In this document: positions 11,532 to 20,019 of the stretch, in pieces
Layout: each line of letters begins with the position of its first letter
Position numbering within the stretch: position 1 is the stretch's first letter
From: Strobilurus pachycystidiatus
Lineage: Eukaryota > Basidiomycota > Agaricomycetes > Agaricales > Physalacriaceae
NCBI GenBank assembly: GCA_019915135.1
Contig: JAHLMK010000011.1
Location: 310,001-374,000, forward strand
Length of the DNA stretch: 64,000 nucleotides
Direction of reading: 5' to 3'
The notes under the pieces: generated by a model
Database searches by the model: none
What the model saw: the letters and a program-made list of their open reading frames with translations, nothing else
Told to the model about the DNA's origin: nothing
Made by a program: the position numbers and the translations under genes

Positions 11532-12344
11532 ATGTCCGACATATTTGACATCAACAAGCAGGTAACGGCCCTTTTCCCTCCCTCCTTCAATTTGAAGCTC
11601 AATCAACCACACTTTGCTTAAATAGTTCACATTCTACGGAGCTTACCACACACACCCAGTCAATGTGGTTATCCACATATTTTGCGTGCCATTGATCCTC
11701 TGGTACGCGCGCTGCTCTCCCTTCAACGCTACTTATACGCTCCAGGTCTGGACTCGTTATGGGAACTGATATTCCGCATTCCTTCCTTCCATCAGTCCAT
11801 TTCGACATAAGCAAATACCTAGCCTTTGATCTCAATGGCTCTGCAATAGTTGCGGCTCTCTATCTGGCGTACTACTATGTCCTCGAGCCCACGGCTGCTG
11901 TATGTCTGATACTGGGTCTATCGATATCAATCCTCACTATACATGCCAGCTCCTCTACACTCCGTTCTTCACCGCGGTCTTCCTTTCGGCGATGAAGTTC
12001 TCGCACCGCCCAGACCATATGGCTATTGCCGGTGGAGTTCATGCTTTTGCCTGGATCTGTCAGTTTATCGGACATGGCGCCGCTGAGAAGCGAGCCCCGG
12101 CCCTCTTTGACAATATCATTGGAGGTGCGGTTCTTCATGTTTCTTAGTGTCGTTGGTAAGTACTCATGCTCTCATAGCTGCTGTTCTTGCCCCCTTCTTT
12201 GTCCACCTCGAGGTGCTTTATAAGCTCGGGTACAAGCCTGAACTTCACAAGCGCATCAACAACGAGATTGGGAAGGAAGTCACCAAAATCAGGAAACTTG
12301 AAGGAGAACAGAGGCGACAGGCAGAAGCATCCAAGGCTCGATGA
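11532..12344 (+). CDS. MPO1: Mpo1-like (DUF962) ER membrane protein, predicted 2-hydroxy fatty acid dioxygenase
   Basis: Family member of yeast Mpo1 (YGL010w), an Fe2+-dependent dioxygenase of the ER that removes one carbon from 2-hydroxy fatty acids in phytosphingosine breakdown. Predicted 200 residues from exons 11532-11561, 11626-11702, 11746-11899, 11950-12124 and 12178-12344. The first exon is only 30 bp (MSDIFDINKQ). Conserved features are YGAYHTHPVNVVIHIFCVP with two family His residues, the membrane segment SAIVAALYLAYYYVLEPTAA, HAFAWICQFIGHGAAEKRAP with further His residues, and DNIIGAAVLAPFFVHLEVLY. A basic/acidic helix closes the protein (EIGKEVTKIRKLEGEQRRQ). The family call is strong; the enzymatic activity is transferred from yeast. 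Confidence 0.88.
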
Positions 12345-12467
12345 CTTTGATCTTTAAACATGTAATCTCTGTGTTCTATCGCCATTACATTGGTATTCAA
12401 ATCTCTTCTTCAGTACATACAACAAAGATCTAGTCCAGAGGACGACGCAATACATTCGTTACAGGGT

Positions 12468-13814
12468 CAAAGAAGCAGGTGGTGGCAAAGCCGGTTCACC
12501 GATTGGCGTAACGTAGGCGGAGGAGAGACCCCCGTCCACCTTGAAGTCAGTACCCTGACAACTTGATTTAGCACATGATTTCGAGTTGAATATCGCGGAA
12601 CCTACGGTCATGTAGCTGCTTTCATCGCTCGCGACTGTATAACGTAGTCAACAACTGTAATTCTGATGGAGAGTACCCACTCACGGAACAAGGCTCCCTT
12701 GGCGACTTCAACAGCCTCACCGAAACGGCCCATTGGCAGATGGACCATACGACGATCGCGCTTCTCAGCGGTGTTGAGGAAATCCATGAGGAGGGCTAGA
12801 AGACGTCAGTCACGGCCAGAGTCTGGAGAAGAGACGGCTGACGGGTCTTGAGAGGGCCACTAGAGAGCACAACATCAATACGGCATCGGGACTGACTTGA
12901 GTTCACGTTGGACGTACGGGCAAATGGAGTTGAGGCGGATACCCTCCCGAGCGTGGACCATGGCGAGTTCACGCGTCATGGCAAGGACACCACCCTACAG
13001 AGTGTCAATCCATGCCAAGAAGTAAGGCACAGGACGCGTACCTTTGAAGCAGTGTCTATATCGTTTGTGAGCATCAATCATCCACTACTGGGCGAACGAA
13101 CTTACAAGCCAACTGAGGAGTTGCAGCACCCAATAGGGCGACGAAGCTGGCGGTGTTGATGATGCTGCCGCCTGTGTGTAGGCCCTTGGACTCGTCGGTG
13201 GGGTTCTCGCGCATGGCGAGGATGGCGTACTTGCATCCCCACCAGACGCCCTTGAGGTTGATCTGCATGGTCAGATCCCAGATCTTCTCCTCCGTGTTGA
13301 GCGCGTTGTCGTCCGCGGGGTGCATGATGCCTGCAACCGGTCAACACAGAGTTCCTAGTATAATCAAGTGGCCGACGCACCGGCGTTGTTGAACTACGTC
13401 GCGTGTTATCATCGCCCACCCAGAGGACACGCGGTGACTCACCATGACATCCAGGCGGCCAAACTCCTTCACAGCCTTATCGACGGCGGCTTTGATATCG
13501 TCCTCCTTGCCGACATCGGTCTTGAAAGCGAGAACCTTGGCGTTGGGCAGCTTGCTCTTGATGAGCTCGGCTCCTTTCTCTGCAGCGGCGATGTTGATGT
13601 CCGTCATGAGAATACTGGCGCTCTCCTGCGCAAACAAGATGGATGATTCCAGTCCGATACCGCTGCAGACGGGCTGCTGAGCACACGATAGCCCTTAAGC
13701 AGGTAGATCCTTACGATCCAGCACCGGTGATAAGCGCGACCTGACGAGATATCATTCGGTATTGTAGAGACTATGGTAGGAGAGGCCTACTTTGTGTTCA
13801 AGACGTCCCGGCAT
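12468..13814 (-). CDS. Short-chain dehydrogenase/reductase split into 11 exons
   Basis: Classical SDR, predicted about 280 residues, NAD(P)-dependent oxidoreductase of unknown substrate. Exons in transcript order: 13814-13791, 13740-13715, 13662-13443, 13393-13381, 13330-13106, 13055-13042, 12994-12918, 12859-12843, 12795-12685, 12634-12606 and 12554-12468. Frame is consistent throughout. Motifs are ALITGAGSGIGLESS (TGxxxGIG cofactor loop), NNAG in a 13-bp exon, INTASF before the catalytic Ser, YTASK (catalytic Tyr and Lys) in a 14-bp exon, and a C-terminal GGLSSAY. The last few residues and the exact stop depend on one base near 12480; 12468 keeps the frame. The start gives MPGRLEHKVALITGAGS. 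It lies tail to tail with the Mpo1-like gene. Confidence 0.88.
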
Positions 13815-14047
13815 GGTGAGTCAGAGATGGTGGAAGGAAGACAAGGTGGAGAGAGATTGGAATTCCGCTTTCAGCGTTATCCGCGTTCTACTAAAACTAC
13901 CGCTTTACCTACTTATCGACACCCATCCGATCTTTCGCGTCATGCCGCGGCCAGAACGCGCCTCTACCATCCATCAAGAAGATAAAATATACAAAAAACA
14001 AAGCGATGACTATAGATACAAGAATTTAGACAACCTTGAACCACCAA

Positions 14048-15536
14048 CTATTTCCATACCCCGTCGTAATCTTCTTGCGTTTGGGTGAGTGTGAACGGGT
14101 AGCTACCACCTGCGTCAAACATATCCCGAAACTCCTTCACAGCATCAGGAAGACTATCCTGGCTTTCTGGATCAAAAGCGTGCTGACTCGACGCGTCCTT
14201 GCGCGGCGTGGACTGATAAGCCGGTTCGTCTTCACCCACCGGCAGACAGAACTCGTAGTCTGGGTCAGACTCCGTCGACGACGAGCTCTGCGTCGCGGTT
14301 GGAGGCTCCCAGAGCGGTCGATCCGCCGGCTTGACGGAAAAGGAGCATTGCGAGTAATCAGGATCCGACTGCGTCTGAGAGATATCCTGGAGTTCCGCAT
14401 GGTCGTCGTCGTCGAAGATATTCGCCATGTCAAGGCCTGAGCCTGACTGTAACCACGAAGTTGGTTTGGATTTAGGCGGAGAAGCTGCGACCAATGTAGT
14501 GTCGTTGCCACTATCAATCAATATCAGACGTCAGAATCTAGAGGTGGACGAAGAAGACATACGCCGGGAGGTGCTCCTGAGTCTCCGGTACGTATTCTAG
14601 CGCTTTCCGATCCGTCTTATTGGGCAGTTCAGGCACTTTGAAGAGAGGTTCGGAAATATCGAGCATAGTGTCATCATCATCTTCCTGTTGAGTTTCCGGG
14701 ACGATCTCTGCCTCCTCCGCGCGCGGCTTCTTATTGGGTATATCTGGCACCTTGAAGAGCTTCCTAACCACCTCAGATGGAGATATCTCTTCGGACTGGG
14801 AGTCTGGCACGACATCCCACGAATCATTCCGCACTCGAGAACGCGCAGGGACGGGAGAGGCGAAGGGTGAATGGAAACGAGCAGTGTAGTTATCGTCCTG
14901 AGTCTGCTGAGAAGAGGGAATGACCGTAGGGGAGTGAATCGAAGGCAGAGAGTTGCGACGCCGGTGAGCTGTCGGAGGACGAATAGGCGAGGAGTTTGTG
15001 GATGAGCTAGGTGTAGACGTGAGGATGGCTGGGTGCGTGCGAGTGCGTCGCACAGGCGTGACGGTTCCTGGAGTGGCAAGTGCAGCGCGAGTGGCAACGG
15101 GAGGCGGCGACGCTGACGGCACGAGCTCAGCATCGTCTGACAACGGCTGTGAGTCTGCCGTCAAGTCAATGACAGACTGCGACGGTCGTTTGCTTGGCCC
15201 GGCGGCGGCGGCGGCGGCGGAGGGCCGCGCCATCGACTTTGGCGTTGCATACTTTTGCGCTGCCGGTGTGGACGTCGATGCCGATTGGGTGCGCGCCTTT
15301 ACGCGTTGAGAAGCATTGTGCGGCGTGTTTCCGCGAGTGTCAACGAAGGGATCCCGATGCTTTGCCTTCTTGGAGGCCGTCTCGTCGTCGTCGTCGTCGA
15401 TGTCGATGACGACGGTGGGCGGCTGTTTGCGCTTCTTGGAACTGGAAGGCGGTGTTCCCGCACCGACAATGAAGTACTGGGTTATGCGGGTGTCGACTGC
15501 CTTTTTGTCGCGCGGCTTGGGCTTTGCCTTTGGCAT
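14048..15536 (-). CDS. Disordered basic/acidic protein with PIP-box-like and SIM-like motifs
   Basis: Predicted 478-residue protein from exons 15536-14563 and 14510-14048 with a 52-bp intron. I do not recognise a family. The sequence is mostly low complexity (Ser, Pro, Thr, Asp), probably disordered and nuclear, with KKRKQ-type basic patches. Residues about 15-22 read DTRITQYF, close to a PCNA-interacting PIP box except that the first Gln is Asp. Two SUMO-interaction-like stretches follow, VVIDIDDDDDE and VIDLTADSQ. A ~28-residue unit occurs twice: LFKVPDIPNKK...IVPETQQED and LFKVPELPNKT...YVPETQEH. A shorter SDPDY motif is also repeated near the end. It shares a 126-bp divergent promoter with dUTPase at 15663, which would fit a role at replication forks, but this is inference. 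Confidence 0.6.
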
Positions 15537-15662
15537 TGTGGGCGACGATGAGCAAGGCTGCCGAAGAGGCTGGCGGAGTTGAAGCGGAGTTGACACGGTT
15601 GCAGCGTCAGGTGGTCCCAAACGGAACGTGACCGCTCTTGAACCTGCTCTTTCATCACCTCC

Positions 15663-16377
15663 ATGAGCACCACCACCGACCCAGTCTGCAAAAAGAGAAA
15701 AATGACGGCAAACGGCGAAGAGACACCGCTCGCCCCGACCGAGACCCTCCTCATCAAGCGGCTCTCTGACAAGGCCAAGCTGCCCACCAGAGGCTCGGCT
15801 CTGTCTGCGGGATACGACCTCTACAGGCGCGTAAATCTGCCTGTGGTCTACCCACTGTCTCACTGTCCTCCAGTGCCGAGAAAAAGGTCGTCCCAGCGCG
15901 TGGAAAGGCAGCCATCGACACCCAGATTTCCTTGGCTGTGCCCCTTGGCCACTATGGTCGCGTTGCACCGCGCAGTGGACTCGGTGCGTCGTCCCAGACC
16001 TTGCTTTGGCCATCACTGAGTCTGTCCGTAGCATCCAAGTTTATGATAGACACTGGAGCGGGTGTCGTTGATTCCGACTACCGCGGCACGCTTTTCGTCC
16101 TTCTGTTCAACTACTCTGACAAGGACTTTGAAAGTGTGTGATACATTGCTCAGAACACTTACACCCGTATACTGAAGTCTGTTAAGTCCAAGAAGGCGAT
16201 CGGATTGCGCAGCTCATCCTCGAAAAAATCTCTACCCCAGAGGTGGTCGAAGTGCAGGCAAGCTCTCTTCCGTTACCTTCATCAACTACTGACCCTTTCC
16301 TGAAGGATCTTGACGAGACCATTCGTGGTGCTGGTGGATTTGGCTCGACCGGTGGACACATCGGTTTGTCTTCATGA
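15663..16377 (+). CDS. DUT1: dUTP pyrophosphatase (dUTPase)
   Basis: Trimeric enzyme that hydrolyses dUTP to dUMP and PPi, supplying dUMP for thymidylate and keeping uracil out of DNA. Predicted 172 residues from exons 15663-15826, 15874-15983, 16032-16133, 16187-16257 and 16306-16377. The five family motifs are present: [44 protein letters not shown] and GGFGSTGG. The first intron starts with GC (after CTCTACAG) and so does the fourth (after GAAGTGCAG, GCAAGC). Only these donors restore conserved residues in frame, so both are read as GC-AG introns. The N-terminus is a short basic extension (CKKRKMT). Length and motif spacing match eukaryotic dUTPases. Confidence 0.93.
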
Positions 16378-16849
16378 TATCGATCTTCGAGTCTGTATTT
16401 TTTGCATGTATATCATTCACCTAGACGCGTCGTTAATCTTCATTGCTCTTGTAGTAAATCAGGTCAAGTTTCCGACACTGACAGTCGCGTAACTCCTTGT
16501 TAGAGCAGTGCACGTCACAGCGCGATCTTTACCACTTCAACAGCAGCAACTAATATTCGACTGATCCCTACATTACATAGCACGATGTCACCTGTGAAGC
16601 CTATCATAACCGCACCTGCAACAAACACATCAACGCATTCGACACCGACGCGTGCAAACGCGACGACCAAGGACAATGCGCAGGATGGTTCATCCTGATC
16701 CTGGTCCTCTGCGTTCTGACACTGACTTGGCCATGGCCATTACCCACGGGACTAGAACTGTGCTGCCACTGCTTATAGAGGCGGCGCCGGCCGATGCGTC
16801 CATGATGGCGTGACACTTGGCACGATAGCAGAGCACGACGAGTCGTTGG
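16378..16849. other. Intergenic stretch, nothing recognised
   Basis: Between dUTPase and the F-box-like relic. It contains short ORFs on both strands without recognisable domains or codon signal, and no RNA gene that I can support. Confidence 0.5.
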
Positions 16850-18124
16850 GTGGATTGCACGTTTGCTGCGCTCAATGACAAACTATGTCAGTCCTTCGAG
16901 TTCAAGGGAGTCGTGCTTTGCGATGCCTGCATGGTCCATCCTGTCACGCGCTTTCTTCGACTGAAGCTTAGGCGAAAGGGCCGTAGAAGGATTGAGTCCC
17001 TGCACATCTCCCAGTCCACACCGGGACCTCCCTTCCCCCAAGAGCTTGTTGACATTGTCATCGAATATTGTGACGACGAGCTTGATTTGCTGTCATGCGC
17101 TGCCGTGTCTTACGCATGGGTCAGGACGAGCAGGCAACGCAGTACCTTATTCATCCGCAATCACGACGTCGCGCTGTTGCGCTCTGCATCCTTCCTCGCT
17201 CCCCGATCGAAAAATACGACGTATTGATCTCGATGGCCTATCTCGGGACAAATTTTCTGCCCACCATCGTGTCTTGCACCTTCTAAAGGCCATAGATGCA
17301 AGATTGGTTTCTCCCAAATTACAGAGTTATACTATCAACATATGTAGGTGCACACCTACGAGGATGGATGCCGGATTGAGGAGAGACACGAGCAACGCAT
17401 CGAGGGCCTCTTTGCGAGCACTTTGCTGCTACCACGCCTGCATCGTTTCACAATTCGGATCGAGCTTCACAGCAACGCGACAGTTGATTACAATTCTCCA
17501 AGTATCAAGATGACCTTGAAGTTGCACATCACGTCTTTTTCTCTCAAGGGTGCGTGCACATCACATCTTTTACTCTCAAGGGTGCGTGTACTCCCGAAAT
17601 AGTCTCATGGTTTCAACATCACTACCGACGACTGGTTTCAGTAGACTTTGACGTCGGGCGGGCGCTGACGAGTAACGCGATGGAAAGAGCACTGCTTGGA
17701 TTGCTCTCTGCCAATTCTCGAACCCTAAGACATGTGTCCGTAATATTTTGGAGTTGCCCAGCTAAAACAGCCAGTGAATTTGTGGTGTACCCGCCCGCAT
17801 TTGTTCTTACAAGTCTCAGTAATCCCTGTGCACCTAGGATGCCTGAACAGTCTCGCGTCGTTGCGCTTCATGATCGACACAACTCGATGTGTGCCCGCTG
17901 ATGCCTTGGGCAGAAGTGTTGATGTGGCGTTGAGATCTGTGGTCACTCTAGATCTGCAGAACCTGCCACAGTCAGTCGTGATTTGTGTAGGGGAGGATGT
18001 GGCTTACTTCGAGGAAGTGCATTTCGTGGCCATGCAAGAGGTGCTTTCGCGATTGGGATACACAACACGGACTTCGCGCCTTGAGGCGCCATATAGGACG
18101 CTTATTGAGTTTTCATTATTGTAG
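16850..18124 (+). pseudogene. Decayed F-box-like gene
   Basis: The 5' part encodes an F-box-like helix pair, FPQELVDIVIEYCDDELDLL followed by SCAAVSYAWVRTSRQ, typical of the large agaricomycete F-box family (SCF substrate receptors). Downstream pieces in three different frames look like parts of its leucine-rich tail: HLLKAIDARLVSPKL, TLKLHITSFSLKGAC, PEIVSWFQHHYRRLVSVDFD, and SLASLRFMIDTTRC. A perfect-looking 32-bp tandem duplication at about 17524-17587 shifts the frame; with one copy only, the two flanking pieces would be in the same frame. No set of short introns that I tried joins all pieces, so it is read as a pseudogene. A real gene with unusual introns is possible. Confidence 0.5.
17524..17587. 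repeat. 32-bp tandem duplication
   Basis: Two adjacent 32-bp copies beginning CACATCAC and ending CTCAAGGGTGCGTG, differing at two or three positions. The unit is not a multiple of three and disrupts the F-box-like reading frame. Confidence 0.85.
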
Positions 18125-18235
18125 GGCATTTGACTCTACCGGCCATGTGTAGATTCTCAAGTAATACACCTGTGACCAACCAAGACGCGCCAAGTTCATG
18201 CAACAGTTAAAGACAGTTGAGAGTAAAACTTGCCT

Positions 18236-18703
18236 TCAACGCTTCCTATCAGATTCAACGATGTAGAATCCGTCTTTGGTGCGCGATGCATAGTCCATCA
18301 GGGAACGACCGGACGGGCCGCTATCTGGCTGAGCCGTCGCTCGAGCAGAGTATCGCGTCTCCAGCCCATGGCTGACCTCAATGCCGTCGGTTTCAACAAG
18401 CTTGACAGCCTCAACAAGCTTAACGAGGTCCTCCATCTCCGACTTGAGATTGCTGAATTCCAGTGTGCCCTCCTTGGGCGGTATCAAGGCCGACAGGGCG
18501 TGCAGGCGATTGAGCTCATCACCAGATATGGTCGGCTTTGGGTACGACGCCAGGAGCTCATTGACCGACCAGGTTGGGCGCAGCGGGATGGCGCACTCGT
18601 CTACAGCGGCAAGCGCGCCGACAGAGGCGCGGGTGCTCTTGAGTCGTGCAAGTCGTCGAAGAGCAAGCATCTTTGAGTCGGACCGAGCTTCCCGAAAGAG
18701 CAT
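18236..18703 (-). CDS. Mitochondrial Glu-tRNA(Gln) amidotransferase subunit C-like
   Basis: Single-exon ORF of up to 155 residues. The body has the GatC pattern: a short N-terminal helix (TWSVNELLASYPKPTIS), then DELNRLHALSALIPPKEGT and a helix FSNLKSEMEDLVKLVEAVKLV. GatC is the small stabilising subunit of the GatCAB amidotransferase, which makes Gln-tRNA in mitochondria. The better start may be the internal Met at residue 12, which begins MLALRRLARLKSTRASVG, an Arg-rich amphipathic presequence. A C-terminal extension of about 45 residues follows the core. It lies 42 bp (or 75 bp) from the divergent mS34 start. The family call rests on pattern memory, not on a search; conservation across GatC/GatF-type fungal proteins would settle it. 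Confidence 0.65.
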   Translation of the reverse strand: MLFREARSDSKMLALRRLARLKSTRASVGALAAVDECAIPLRPTWSVNELLASYPKPTISGDELNRLHALSALIPPKEGTLEFSNLKSEMEDLVKLVEAVKLVETDGIEVSHGLETRYSARATAQPDSGPSGRSLMDYASRTKDGFYIVESDRKR

Positions 18704-18745
18704 GTGATCCCGTCTCGGAAATAATCATTTCTCTCCATTCCCGCC

Positions 18746-19219
18746 ATGTTCCCGACACTGGCGCGCTGCCAAATTGACATCGCGCGCAGCATACAAAAGG
18801 CACTGCCGCGCACCGACCTCCCGCCTGCGCTTCGCCAGGGCCCTGGCAACCTGTACCAGGTCCTCTCGCGGTACGCCAACGTTGAAGGCAAAATTGTGAC
18901 CCAGTTACGTTGGTCAGACAAGGGCATCAGCAACTGTTATTGGAAGGTGGAGAGAGCGCGGTTCAAGTGCGAAGGAAATCACGGAAAAGCTTGGGGTATC
19001 AAATATTGGAAGGGTGTGTGCTGGCGTGCTCTATGTCTTGACTTGGTCTGACGCGGTGGCCAGGCGTGCAAGTGAGCAAGCGGCCAGAAGAAATCAAGGG
19101 CGGCCTCAAATACACTTGGGTGGAAGGAATCAGCCAAGCGCGTTCAAAATCACGTATGTCCCCATGTTACACCTGTATTCCGTTCAACTCAGCCTGCTTC
19201 AGCTACACAAACTGCATAA
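18746..19219 (+). CDS. Mitochondrial small-subunit ribosomal protein mS34
   Basis: Predicted 124 residues from exons 18746-19013, 19064-19153 and 19203-19219, frame-consistent with 49-50 bp introns. Sequence features of the MRP-S34 family are present: TQLRWSDKGISNCYWKVERA, then EGNHGKAWGIKYWKG and a basic C-terminal strand (RPEEIKGGLKYTW). The last exon is 17 bp and adds only PTQTA and a stop at 19217-19219. If that last intron is retained, the ORF runs on to 19257 in unlikely sequence. The N-terminal SIQKALPRTDLPPALRQGPGN is a common start in fungal mS34. It is paired head to head with the GatC-like gene; both serve mitochondrial translation. Confidence 0.78.
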
Positions 19220-19239
19220 TGTATCCTATATTCCCTATC

Positions 19240-19639
19240 TCATTTCTTGGTCGATGAACTGCTGCTGCTGCTGGCCGACTCCGACGGCTTACCACTGACA
19301 CTCTTGGTACCATTCGAAGATGAGGACGGCTTTGGTGGCCGACTCGGCTTTCCCTTTGTGGCGTTGATAAACATTATCGGAACATCGCCTCTTCCAGTGC
19401 CCCCGTCAGCCCTACATTTTGTCAGAAAACGGTGGCATGATACTCCATTGACTCACTCTACCACTTCGAGAGCCGGCCAATCGTCGCCTGAATCTTCATC
19501 GCCTGAACCTTCATACTGGTCTTTCGAAATGACCGCTGGTTGACCGTTAAACTCACTCTGATTACCGTAGATTTCACTCACCAGGTGCCGTATCGGTATT
19601 TTTGTCTTCACCGACGGGTTCAGCTTCCTCTGAGGCCAT
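19240..19639 (-). CDS. Small acidic, Ser-rich hypothetical protein
   Basis: Predicted 102 residues from exons 19639-19582, 19535-19457 and 19411-19240 with 46-bp introns; frame is kept. It begins MASEEAEPVGEDKNTDTAP, passes an acidic core (DQYEGSGDEDSGDDWPALEV) and ends in a Ser/Lys/Pro-rich tail (poly-Ser then TKK). No domain is recognised. It converges with mS34, with only 20 bp between the two stop codons. The clean splice sites and consistent frame support a real gene; function unknown. Confidence 0.5.
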
Positions 19640-20019
19640 GCCTTGTCTATGCGTGCGATCAGTTCCAATCCAGAGGTAGGGAATACTGGATGTACGATTT
19701 GATCGTGATGGCTTGGGATAACAGTATAGTCGGACGCTTTGCCAATTTGTATCTGCACTAAATAGGTTGACAGGTGTGATTGACTGACATAGCGTTTTCA
19801 CTTCGTGTCAATCGCCGACATCAACAATGGACATTCATGTCGTGCCAGTGTATTTCTGCTTCTCAAGCTGAACCATCGCGACCTCGGAGTCAACCCAGAA
19901 TCGGTCTCAACAGACTCAGAGAACTGGACAAGCGTCTTTGACTTCGGGCACTGTCATGTACGGTAGACATCATCGGCCTTCCGCATTCTAAGACAACACA
20001 GCCTTTCGTATCTATTAGC

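Noticed and set aside
14538..16034. 498-residue minus ORF starting inside the dUTPase gene
   Set aside because: The portion before 15536 is antisense of dUTPase exons; the real protein is better started at MPKAKPKPRDKK.
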